Shown: positions 1 through 7,258 of the stretch, piece by piece
How the letters are laid out: each line of letters begins with the position of its first letter
Position numbering within the stretch: position 1 is the stretch's first letter
DNA from: Dictyocoela muelleri
Taxonomy: Eukaryota; Microsporidia
Assembly: GCA_016256075.1 (NCBI GenBank)
Contig: SDVU01000463.1
Location: forward strand, 1-13,178
Length of the DNA: 13,178 nucleotides
Direction: 5' to 3'
Program-made: the position numbers and the translations under genes
Notes under the pieces: generated by a model
What the model was told of the DNA's origin: nothing
Databases searched by the model: none
Seen by the model: the letters and a program-made list of their open reading frames with translations, nothing else

Positions 1-56
1 ATAAAATCTTCTTATTATATAATTCTTTCATATTTAGAATGATCTCGTGATTTTGA

Positions 57-143
57 GCTTATTTCAAATAAGAATCATGTGTAAGCTCAAATGAATGGGA
101 CTTTGCTGTTTTTTAGGGTGGGCTGGTGGCCCGGTAAGAACCA
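57..143 (+). repeat. 87-bp dispersed repeat, copy A
   Basis: This copy starts GCTTATTTCAAATAAGAA and ends CGGTAAGAACCA. Positions 5633-5720 start with the same 18 bases and end CGGTGAGAACCA, at almost the same length (88 bp). The first 16 bases contain a perfect short hairpin (CTTATTT, C, AAATAAG). A longer pair, TTGAGCTTA at 53-61 and TAAGCTCAA at 82-90, encloses it. The middles of the two copies differ. It could be a small non-autonomous element or a structured RNA motif; I do not recognise a family. Confidence 0.5.
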
Positions 144-503
144 ATAAAAGTATTTTTATGAAAGATTTATTGCATAAAATACTTACAATTCTGAATTTAA
201 ATCAGAAAATATCACTAAATGTATATCTTTAATTTTTTTTATCAGAAATTTTTGAGTACATAGGCTGGAGTAATGCATCAAAATGTATATTTATAATAAA
301 ATTCTTATGTGGAAAATTAAATACTAAATTTCATATAATTTACAAAAATTATATATTGAGGAATTTTGAAGAAATGTTTTCAAGAATATAAAATTTAATA
401 AAAAATGGCTTTTAGTAAAATATGTTTTTCACTATTTTTAACACTATGCAATCATAAATTATATATTTCAGCCTCGAGGTCCTGGAATCACAGACTTTTT
501 TCG
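144..503. other. AT-rich stretch without a gene
   Basis: No open frame of note, no recognisable motif and no tandem repeat were seen here beyond A/T runs. Confidence 0.6.
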
Positions 504-550
504 ATTCTAAAATCCCGGGATCAGAGAAATTTATCCTGGGATTTCGGAAT
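504..550. repeat. Imperfect inverted repeat (18-bp arms)
   Basis: Arms at 504-521 (ATTCTAAAATCCCGGGAT) and 533-550 (ATCCTGGGATTTCGGAAT) pair at 15 of 18 positions around an 11-base loop. It stands out for its GC-rich core in AT-rich DNA and may be a small foldback remnant. No target duplication was seen. Confidence 0.55.
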
Positions 551-1200
551 TTGAAATATTGTTTGGGATTGGCGGCTTTATTATAAATTATATAAAAAGA
601 ATTGAAAAGAGTGTCTCACTTTGCTAAAGGCGCTATTTATAAGCAATGTTTCTTAATGAATTTATCATATTTTATTCTTTTATTAAAATTTATCCTAATT
701 TTTTTTATTGCTTAAAATACTTTAAATCGAAAACATATTTATTAAATGTAATTTTGACTCATAAAACTCATAAAAGAACGATACTTCAAGTGAAATTATA
801 TTTTATATAAACATTTTGAAGATTATAATATAAATCGAACTTTTATCTGTATAAAAATATTTATATGAATGAATTAAAGAGGTTTTTACACTTTTAAGTA
901 TATTATATTTGAATATAATTTTTCAAAGGTTCAACAAAAAACGGTTTTTATAAAAATAGAAAAAATAAGTTGTTATATGGATAAACAAGTCTCGTATAAT
1001 ATGAACATAAAACCTGCAAGTGTAGAATTTTGCGTCATTTTTTTCACCTGAAATTTTTTAGTGGAATTAAGAGTCGTTATAATCACAAAACTTTAGACGA
1101 GGGATATTTTATAAATGTTTTTTACAAAAAAATAAGTATACATTTTTTTATTCTACGTATATTATTAAACCAATTTACCTAATAATAAATATATATATGA
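551..1200. other. AT-rich stretch without a gene
   Basis: Stops are dense in all frames and I see no motif. The region ends exactly where the 9-bp duplication of the large nested transposon begins. Confidence 0.6.
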
Positions 1201-1209
1201 AATTGATGG
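1201..1209. repeat. Left 9-bp target-site duplication
   Basis: AATTGATGG occurs here immediately before the left terminal repeat and again at 5199-5207 immediately after the right one. Merlin insertions are known to make 8-9 bp duplications, and MULEs also make about 9 bp. The exact match at the predicted places on both sides is strong support for one insertion spanning 1210-5198. Confidence 0.75.
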
Positions 1210-1236
1210 TGGCTTGTTCGGAAACCGGTCTACACC
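1210..1236 (+). repeat. Left terminal inverted repeat of Merlin copy 1
   Basis: The core CTTGTTCGGAAA is shared with the right terminus (inverted, about 5182-5194). The same core with two changes (CTTGTTTAGAAA) occurs in the small hairpin at 7259-7320. The block TCTACA follows at matching distance in both termini. Confidence 0.65.
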
Positions 1237-1432
1237 CAAGTTAGCTACTTTTAAACTCAATTTTTTAAAATATCAAAATCAAATCAAAAAATTACAAAAA
1301 TTATTTGACCCCAACCAAATATTAAAATAATTTTAAAACATCGAAACTAATTTATTATATTTTAAATTATAAAAATCAATTAGAAATTTCTTTTATGATT
1401 ATTGTAAATACTTCTGAAACTGATTAAGAATC

Positions 1433-2055
1433 TTAATTTTTCAAAAATCTTTTTCTAAAACTAAATCCCCAAGCCAAATATCGATATTCCCTTTTTATTC
1501 CGCGTTGTTCTCATTATCACTCTTTAAGTAAGCCCAAAAACCTTCAATATTGTTTGTATGAACACCATTATCATAATAAAACCTTCAGAATGATTTACAA
1601 ATTTATACCTTAAACCTAGATTATCAGAATCACCGGAATATGAAGGATGTTCGTCGATGAATATTACAGAATCAACACCTATTATTCTTCGGCGCCAATG
1701 TAATTGTATCTTTCTGTCTATTTTAAACTCGTTTTATAATAAATTTTTTATTTTTATTAATCATCAATCGCTCCCAAAATCCTAATCCTATCTTTAAATT
1801 CATCATCTAAGTTGGTTGTATTTATAATTAGCTTTATTCTCGAAATCACAGTTTTATCTATTCTACCGAAGGGCCTATTTCACCCTCTCTCAAAAAAAAT
1901 TTTCTCGCATTGATTTTTTAAATATTTCTTTATTTTTTTCTGGCATTAAAAACTGTTTCATTACTCATAGTTGAAATCATGCACTTTATATGTGAATACG
2001 AAAGATTAGTTAATAAACAATACATTGAAAATAAATATTTATTTTTTGACGTTAT
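1433..2055 (-). pseudogene. Merlin/ISXO2-like transposase, C-terminal part (copy 1)
   Basis: This is the helix-turn-helix and catalytic part of a transposase that would cut and paste its own DNA. Read on the minus strand from the MULE junction, it shows an HTH-like stretch (LTNLSYSHIKCM), then GEIGPSVE with the first catalytic Asp (1856-1858), ILGAIDD, the second Asp in FIDEHPSYS (1653-1655), VNHSEGF, and the third acidic residue in HTNNIEGFWAYLK (1543-1545). It ends FSFRKRFLKN before a stop at 1433-1435. These follow the order of the IS1595/ISXO2 DDE domain. The frame is broken several times: near the first Asp, where a one-base loss creates a stop; after ILGAIDD; between VNHSEGF and HTN; and near the end. 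All three catalytic acids are still encoded. The N-terminal half lies at 4682-4867, separated by the MULE. Confidence 0.8.
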
Positions 2056-2088
2056 CCGGCAACTCGCTCTATCAGTGCGAGTTGCCGG
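2056..2088. repeat. GC-rich terminal hairpin, left MULE end
   Basis: Perfect 12-bp arms CCGGCAACTCGC and GCGAGTTGCCGG enclose a 9-base loop (TCTATCAGT). A related hairpin lies at 4650-4681, and the half-motif GCGAGTTG recurs at 9214-9344 and 10833-10869. Confidence 0.8.
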
Positions 2089-2103
2089 TTTTTCGCTCAG
2101 AAA

Positions 2104-3475
2104 TTTTTATACCGCGCTGAACATAATGAAATTCATATAATTAAAAGTCAGAGAAACGGCAGAGTATTATTATATAAAGGATATTCATATCACAAACATT
2201 CGCCCGAGATTAATTCTTTTATATAAGATGTACAAATAGAAAATGTAAATGTCGTGTTGTTTTCAAAGACAACAAAATAATTATTAAAGTTAATCACGAT
2301 CATGTTATAAACTATGATATTAACGAATTATGTTTTTACGAAACAGGGTTATAAATAGAGCATCAATAACACCCGAAAAGTCTGGAGATATCATAATTTC
2401 TGAGATTGGAATTCCCTCATCTTCAGAAAAAAAATATATGCCAAAAGACGAAAATTTAAGAAACGGTATTGAAAAATTAAAAAAAAACTAAATAATTATT
2501 AAAGATAATGATATTCCTCTCAATATAAAAACAACTTTCTCATCTGAAAAATTTTTAATTTTTGAAAACGTGCCCGCAAATAGAAGTAGTATACTCATTT
2601 TGGGCACTAAAACACATTTATTTTACCTTATCAAATCGAGTAAATGGTATTGCTATGGTACTTTTAAATCCTGCCCAAGAAATTTTCATCAAATATACAC
2701 TATTATGAGATGATTTAAATAATAAAAACGCTGCCATATATTTACATTCTCATGAAAAATAAATCAAAAGAAAGCTATTTGGTTGAATTTAATTATATCA
2801 AAAAATTTACTAATATTAGTCTTGATTTCATAATCATAGATTTCGAAATGGCCGCATTTTCTGCTTTAAAAGAAGTTTTCCTTTCCACGAAAATTCGAAG
2901 ATGTTTTTTTTTCATTTTTCTCAGATATTATATGGGAAATTCGCAAATTAGAGTTGAAATCTTATTATATGAAATCTGATGAATTTCGTGAATGTTTTAA
3001 AATGATACTATCATTGGCTATTGTTCCCATTGATAATTTAAGAATTGAAAAATTGAAAAATTGAAAAATTGAAAAATTGAAAAATTGAAAAATTGAAAAA
3101 TTGAAAAATTGAAAAATTGAAAAAATATATAAATCAAAAGGTAAGTTTAAATGAAATCAGTTCTTTTTATAATGAATTCATTGGTCTTTATTGTAAGGAC
3201 ATCAACAACGAATCCAATTTTTAAACTGTTTTTTCGGTTCATTTTTGGTCTATATATGATCGGTTATTAAACAAAATACCTAAGACTACAAATTTTCGCG
3301 AAGGATGGCACAGATCTTAAAACAAAAATTTTCAAATTGCACATCCAAATATATATGAATTTGGAATTTAAGTAAAAAAACAGTGTGCAATTGTGAAAAT
3401 AAAATTAATTAGTTATTTCTATTAGAAAATGAGATATATTACACAGAATGTGATAAATTAATTGAAAAAATATTT
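2104..3475 (+). pseudogene. Broken MULE transposase with N-terminal FLYWCH zinc finger
   Basis: A Mutator-like transposase remnant. A FLYWCH-type finger comes first: IHIIKSQRNGRVLLYKGYSY, then Cys codons at 2229, 2244 and 2250 and His codons at 2295 and 2301 (HDH). A linker follows from 2345. The DDE domain begins about 2492 with TKTHLFYLIKSSKWYC, then YGTFKSCP, where MULEs have DGTF; the first catalytic Asp is therefore replaced by Tyr (2654-2656). The second Asp survives in IIIDFEMAAFSALKEVF (2839-2841). The region that normally reads GCFFHF is frameshifted. The C-terminal part has WSIYDRLLNKIPKTTNF then EGWHRS from about 3246, a typical MULE ending, and peters out near 3475. I count at least two in-frame stops (2489, one in the C-terminal part) and about four frameshifts (near 2224, between the finger and 2345, 2711, 2979). 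No ATG is evident for the finger. The element cannot be active. Confidence 0.85.
3043..3125 (+). repeat. 8-bp tandem repeat in the MULE coding region
   Basis: About ten copies of TTGAAAAA lie directly after the remnant PIDNLRIEKLKN. The unit is not a multiple of three, so its expansion shifts the frame and ends the reading of this part. It probably grew from a Lys/Leu-rich coiled stretch after the gene died. Confidence 0.9.
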
Positions 3476-3509
3476 GTCGCTCGCGAAGCGCACGACATGC
3501 GAAAAGCGA

Positions 3510-3522
3510 CCGGGTTCGATTC
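3510..3522 (+). promoter_or_regulatory. B-box-like tRNA T-arm sequence
   Basis: GGGTTCGATTCCC fits the B box of RNA polymerase III promoters and a tRNA T-arm, and a long T-rich run starts 20 bases later. No matching A box or acceptor stem was found upstream, so this is a tRNA fragment at most. Confidence 0.35.
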
Positions 3523-3540
3523 CCAGTAATGCAGTTTTCG

Positions 3541-3637
3541 CTTATTTTTTTTTTTTATTTTTTTTTTAATTTTTATTTTTTTTTTTAATTTTAATTTTTT
3601 TTTAATTTTAATTTTTTTTTAAATTTAATTTTAAATA
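3541..3637 (+). repeat. T-rich low-complexity tract
   Basis: Long T runs are broken by AATTTTAA-type steps with a loose period. This is simple-sequence DNA. Confidence 0.85.
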
Positions 3638-3837
3638 AAATAGTGATTGATGTTTTTAGATTAAATTTTTCAAGTGAATATGTATTTTCGACCGTGAAGC
3701 TCGCTACATGCGAATCGCTACACTTTTGCCTGTTTTTTTTTGAAATTTTAAATTCACATTTGATTAATTTTTTAAAAGAAAAGTTTGATAATAATAAATT
3801 GAATTATGTAAAAAATATAAAAAAAATATGATTACAT

Positions 3838-4164
3838 GTATTCTAAGCATAAAAAGTAATTTTTATTAAAATATTTATATAGGAAATTTTATTGTTTATA
3901 ATAAAAATCGGTATTATAGTTATATTTTTAAAAATATTCTAAACCACAACTTTCATCATTTTTTGAAATAAAATATTTATATATTTCAGAATTTTTTTTA
4001 GATCCGTGTCGATCTACTACGTAAACACTACCATTTCAAATTTTTATGTTATTAACAAAGATATTAGTTGCGTAATTAAATAAATATAATACTAATCCTC
4101 AGTTGTCGATGTGAATAATTGTAAATAAATTATAACGCTTCGTAATATAGTGTGTGGCACTTCC
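3838..4164. other. AT-rich interior of the nested element, no gene
   Basis: Only short open frames and A/T runs were seen. A weak partial copy of the 20-bp unit (TAACGCTTC) appears near 4133, ahead of the array. Confidence 0.5.
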
Positions 4165-4264
4165 GCATAGATGTAACGCTTCTCGCATGGATCTAACGAT
4201 TTTCGTATGGATGTAACGCGTCTCGCATAGATGTAACGCGTCTCGCATGGATGTAACGCGTCTC
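4165..4264 (+). repeat. 20-bp minisatellite, five copies
   Basis: Five head-to-tail units of GCATGGATGTAACGCGTCTC occupy 4165-4264, with few differences; the later three are nearly identical, which suggests recent growth at that side. The reverse complement of the unit resembles the motif at 3688-3720. There are no spacers, so this is not a CRISPR array. Confidence 0.92.
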
Positions 4265-4502
4265 GCAAGATAAATTGAAAAAAATCAGCGAAAAAAGTTT
4301 AATTGAAAGTAAAATATAGGTGGTCGCGCGTTTCGCATGTCGCGTCACAATAATTAATTATGATTCCTATCAGGGCTTCAATGCCTAAAGATAATTGCTT
4401 CCTTGCTAAAAATAAAATATCAAAATTATAATTTTTTTAAGTCAACTATTTTTAAATTATTAAATCTGCATAATTGTTTTATTTGATGTTTAAAAAATTT
4501 TT

Positions 4503-4523
4503 TATACCTAATTTTTAGGTATA
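4503..4523. repeat. Perfect 9-bp-arm palindrome
   Basis: TATACCTAA and TTAGGTATA pair around a TTT loop. It is short, AT-rich and of unknown role. Confidence 0.6.
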
Positions 4524-4649
4524 CAGTCCGAAAATAAATATGTTTTTTTTACCTATATTTCAACATTGTATGTTTTGTTGCTTGTTTGAATCTCGAAATA
4601 TGATTTCTAAGTATGTGTAAGGGGTATGGAAATTTCATGGCAAAAAATC

Positions 4650-4681
4650 GGCCACTCGCCCGGGCAAAAAGAGTTGCCGGG
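4650..4681. repeat. GC-rich hairpin, right MULE end
   Basis: GGCCACTC and GAGTTGCC pair at 7 of 8 positions. Its reverse complement shares CCGGCAACTC with the start of the left hairpin at 2056-2088. It sits exactly where the Merlin zinc-ribbon frame stops making sense. Confidence 0.65.
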
Positions 4682-4867
4682 CAGCCATTTTTTGAAATTT
4701 TGGTGTTTAAAATCGATTTTTTTTTGACATTTTTTGTTATTACATCTATATAATAACCTTTCATCCCCCTTTTGTTTATAAATTTTCAATATAATGTTAC
4801 CATCACAATATACACAGTCTTTATCATATTTTATAACACCATTTTCAATCAAATGCCTTATTGTTTC
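4682..4867 (-). pseudogene. Merlin transposase, N-terminal zinc ribbon (copy 1)
   Basis: The minus-strand frame reads ETIRHLIENGVIKYDKD, then CVYCDG, then RCNNKKC and a lysine-rich stretch ending HQNFKK. This is a CxxC...CxxxxC zinc ribbon as at the N-terminus of IS1595/Merlin transposases, used for DNA binding. The frame opens after a stop at 4868-4870, and no ATG precedes the ribbon; a TTG is the only candidate start. It runs into the MULE hairpin at 4681. The rest of the protein continues at 2055 downwards on the same strand. Confidence 0.75.
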
Positions 4868-4906
4868 TTAAAAATTTTTAAATTTTTAGAATTAAAAGAA
4901 AAAATC

Positions 4907-5093
4907 GGTTCTCAAACGGGTTACTTTCCTCTCCCTCCTTAAGAAAAGAATGCGAATGAGAAAATATGGCATTAACAAAGGATAATAAAAAATTTTAGAT
5001 GTCATCTAAAATTTTTTTATTATCCTTTGTTAATGCCATATTATCTCATTCTTTTCTTAAGGAGGTAGGGGGTATGTAATCCGTTTGAGAATC
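4907..5093. mobile_element. 187-bp foldback (MITE-like) element
   Basis: Two arms of about 90 bp pair almost perfectly around position 5002. The outer ends are GGTTCTCAAACGGGTTAC on the left and, as reverse complement, GATTCTCAAACGGATTAC on the right. AAAAAATC lies directly outside both ends (4899-4906 and 5094-5101), an 8-bp target duplication. It has no coding capacity. It sits in the 5' leader of the Merlin copy and so inserted after it. High arm identity implies a recent insertion or arm correction. An 8-bp duplication would fit hAT or Merlin mobilisation, but the A-rich sequence weakens that evidence. Confidence 0.8.
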
Positions 5094-5141
5094 AAAAAAT
5101 CATAATAGTCTTACATTTTCAAAAAAAACAATTTTTTGCTT

Positions 5142-5193
5142 TTGTTCGGAAATTGGTCAACATTTAAAAAAATGTAGAGTAATTTCCGAACAA
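5142..5193. repeat. Terminal hairpin at the right end of Merlin copy 1
   Basis: TTGTTCGGAAATT on the left pairs with AATTTCCGAACAA on the right, and the stem extends imperfectly to 24 bases around an A-rich loop. Both arms resemble the left terminus at 1210, so the right end carries two opposed copies of the terminal repeat. Confidence 0.75.
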
Positions 5194-5198
5194 GACTC

Positions 5199-5207
5199 AA
5201 TTGATGG
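5199..5207. repeat. Right 9-bp target-site duplication
   Basis: AATTGATGG, identical to 1201-1209, directly follows the right terminal repeat. Confidence 0.75.
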
Positions 5208-5519
5208 ATATCGTAACTTTTAATGATTTTATGAAAATAAAATAATTGTTAAAAAATTCTCTTTATAGTAAAATTATAATCTAGAAAGTTTTTCTGATAT
5301 CATGAGATTAAGAAAAATCAATGCAGAAATCCCATGATTGTAAAAATCAATCCGATATTTTAAACCCACCATAAATTTACACATGATGGCTTTTTAACGG
5401 TTAATAACTTGTCTAATTTTCTATATAAATCGCCATCTATAAGAGAAAATTGAATGATTCTTACTCTAAATAAGCATAAAACAGCGTTTTCATCTCAGAT
5501 ATAATCATATAAAATTCTA
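5208..5519. other. AT-rich stretch with a weak coding-like fragment
   Basis: On the minus strand about 5371-5502 is open for some 43 codons and includes SLIDGDLYRKLDKLL. The composition looks protein-like, but I cannot assign a family and chance is possible at this length. Nothing else was seen. Confidence 0.3.
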
Positions 5520-5590
5520 TAGGTCATATAAAGAAGTTTTAAAAAATTTCCACGAAGCAAATATTATTAAATACTTCTATATATGACCTA
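5520..5590. repeat. 71-bp inverted repeat
   Basis: 21-base arms at 5520-5540 (starting TAGGTCATATAAAGAAG) and 5570-5590 pair at 19 of 21 positions around a 29-base loop. It is likely a tiny foldback element; no exact target duplication was found. Confidence 0.7.
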
Positions 5591-5632
5591 AAAAATTACA
5601 ACAATTATATATAAATATAATCGTTGTTTTCC

Positions 5633-5720
5633 GCTTATTTCAAATAAGAACCACTTAATTTCCTCTTATAGGTGCCGATTTCGCAAAAAATCAGACGGCT
5701 TCGTAAATCGGTGAGAACCA
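5633..5720 (+). repeat. 88-bp dispersed repeat, copy B
   Basis: It has the same start as copy A at 57-143 (GCTTATTTCAAATAAGAA) and nearly the same end (CGGTGAGAACCA). This copy has an extra internal stem: AGGTG with CACCT outside and CCGATTT with AAATCGG inside. A T-rich run follows. Confidence 0.5.
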
Positions 5721-6660
5721 CCTTTTATCTTTTTTTCAGCTTTCACTTATTATAAATGTATTTTTCATCAACTAATAATAATTTGTAGCTTAGTTAACAA
5801 ATTAGTCATTCTTTATAATTTGAATCGCTGTACAGAAAAGATGAAACTATGTTTCTTGCTTAAAATAAAATTTTAACAAAAATCAAGACTATTTTATCAT
5901 TTTTATAGTTTTAAGAATTTACCCTTTTATTTTATTTCTTTTAATAAAAGATCTAATTAAATAAAATGAGAAGTATGAGTTTATAAAAAAGGATATGATA
6001 TAGGCTATATTTTTGCGAGGTTTTTATTTTGAATAAAAAACATGGTCTCATATCTACTGAATAGAGATTTTATTTTGTAAGGGATTAAAAGTGTTGAAGG
6101 ATACATTTTTATATTTAAACATTCATGTAATTTATATTTTTATGGGTGTATAAAAATTTAAAAATATCGATACGGGTTTCCGATCAAGGTTAAAACAATA
6201 CTAATTCGTTTATATTTATTTATTATCCCAAAAATTTTACTAAAACGTTAAGAATAAATATAATTAACATGTATTTTTTTCATTATAAATTTAACCTTAA
6301 TATAGCATTTTTATTTTTCCTTTTTGTGATTCAAAAAATTCAATATATATATATATATTTAGGGATTGTGTTTTATCCGATAAAAAATTTTGTAGTTTCT
6401 ATGGAATGAATGTCTTTGTAACTTTCTTTATTTTTCAATAAAAAAATCTTTTTTTTGATACCTTATTTTTTTTTTGGGGGGGATAAAAACCGCTGTTACG
6501 CTTTTTCTATCGAAACTGCGGCTTACGTCAGGGAACTAATAATTTTTAAAAAATAACTTTCGGATATTATAGTGTTTGCCTCAATAAGAATTCATTGGGT
6601 CTAAAACCAGGGCTCATACACAAACAATCGAAAGGATTTAAAATATATTAAAGAAAAAAA
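5721..6660. other. AT-rich stretch without a gene
   Basis: No credible open frame was seen. It holds a (TA)n run at about 6343-6358, a T9-G7 homopolymer junction at about 6465-6482, and a slightly GC-richer patch at about 6488-6535 with CCGC and GCGG that could pair. Confidence 0.6.
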
Positions 6661-6663
6661 ACT

Positions 6664-7114
6664 GGCCTGATAGCTCAGTGGTTAACACTCTTGAATGTAA
6701 AATTTAAGTATCGTGGTTCGAATCCCGCTGACGTCACTATTAAATAAATAATGAGGGAATGACATTAAGCGGTCAAAAACAATAGAAATATTTAATAATA
6801 TACAGTTGTTTCAGTGTGGTATAGCTGATTAAGACTTGGTCTAATATGACAATGAAGCAGAAGGGGCTCTCCTAGGTGTGGGGATGAGTGCGGCGACGCA
6901 TCTCGGCAAAAAGTAGTGAAAAATAAAAATTCATGAAAAGCCACTAATTACCTGTATCCTGCTGAGTCATTGATAAAACGAAAATCGCGTATACAGCTGG
7001 GCTTCTGGGTAGCTTAGGTAGTGACGTATTATTGGAACACCAAGAACCAAAGGTCTTAGACCACGGTAGGAGACAACTCTCTGGGTTGGCAGCTATGGAT
7101 GTTGTCAACATGTA
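6664..7114 (+). mobile_element. tRNA-headed SINE-like repeat, copy 1
   Basis: The head (6664-6735) carries a fitting A box, TAGCTCAGTGG (6671-6681), and a perfect B box, GGTTCGAATCC (6715-6725), as in a tRNA-derived polymerase III promoter. The stems do not fold into a proper tRNA: the acceptor pairs at about 4 of 7 positions and the D and T stems are mismatched. After a 60-base spacer comes a body (6796-7030) homologous to 8821-9060, with shared blocks such as TAATATACAGTT, TATAGCTGATTAA, CTAATATGACAAT and GGTGTGG. Copy 1 runs on about 80 bases further (to TGTCAACATGTAA) than can be matched in copy 2. The body has no sustained open frame. Family unknown. Confidence 0.6.
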
Positions 7115-7125
7115 ATATATATATA

Positions 7126-7258
7126 AATAATTTATTTATGAAATTTATTTATTCATAAATAATTATTTTATTAAATTTATTTAATCATAAATAATTTATT
7201 TATTAAATTTATTTATTCATAAATAATTATTTTATTAAATCTATTTATTCATAAATGA
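7126..7258 (+). repeat. 32-bp AT-rich tandem repeat, about 3.8 copies
   Basis: Units begin AAATTTATTTATTCATAAAT at 7141, 7173, 7205 and 7237. The first and third are identical and the last is partial. The array fills the gap between the SINE-like repeat and the 62-bp hairpin. Confidence 0.88.

Larger units (their letters stand above)
3475..4350. mobile_element. Candidate element with inverted ends nested in the MULE 3' part
   Basis: The left edge (3475-3512) contains CGCACGACATGCGAAAAG then CGACC. The reverse complement of the right edge (4321-4347) contains GACGCGACATGCGAAACGCG then CGACC. They match as inverted terminal repeats pointing inwards. A further direct copy of the left motif is at 3688-3720 (22 of 29 bases), and the 20-bp array at 4165-4264 carries a related motif in inverted orientation. 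The interior is A/T-rich with no credible gene. No target duplication was recognised. It may be a non-autonomous transposon, or a shorter repeat that spread locally. Confidence 0.45.
2056..4681 (+). mobile_element. MULE DNA transposon inserted in Merlin copy 1
   Basis: The insertion splits the Merlin transposase between its zinc ribbon and its HTH region. It is bounded by related GC-rich hairpins: 2056-2088 begins CCGGCAACTCGC, and the reverse complement of the right end begins CCCGGCAACTC. It contains a MULE transposase (2104-3475, plus strand) and a later insertion (about 3475-4350). I found no clear target duplication next to the hairpins, so the true ends may lie a little inside or outside, or the duplication has decayed. 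Confidence 0.6.
1210..5198 (-). mobile_element. Merlin-type DNA transposon carrying nested insertions
   Basis: The ends are related inverted repeats: the left end reads TGGCTTGTTCGGAAACCGG then TCTACA, and the reverse complement of the right end reads GAGTCTTGTTCGGAAATTAC then TCTACA. An exact 9-bp duplication flanks them. Inside, on the minus strand, are an N-terminal zinc-ribbon piece (4682-4867) and a C-terminal DDE piece (1433-2055) that together cover most of an ISXO2-like transposase, with a MULE in between. Removing the MULE (2056-4681) and the foldback (4907-5093) leaves about 1.2 kb, a plausible size for a Merlin element. The assignment of the ends to Merlin rather than to the MULE is inferred from the nesting order. 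The right end itself forms a hairpin, so a terminal rearrangement is possible. Confidence 0.7.

Noticed and set aside
3643-3831. 62-residue plus-strand protein
   Set aside because: It has no motif, overlaps the CGACATGCGAAA repeat copy, and is rich in Phe/Lys/Asn as expected from AT-rich DNA.
4165-4264. Possible CRISPR array
   Set aside because: Units are head-to-tail without unique spacers; the same holds for 9214-9344 and 9941-10050.
2046-4690. Target-site duplication of the MULE
   Set aside because: Bases outside the two hairpins match no better than chance, so no duplication is claimed.
5371-5502. Retroelement integrase scrap suggested by DGDLYRKL
   Set aside because: The resemblance is a few residues only, and no zinc-binding His/Cys pattern follows.
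6664-6735. Functional tRNA gene
   Set aside because: Both promoter boxes fit well, but the acceptor, D and T stems do not pair, so I call it a tRNA-derived head.
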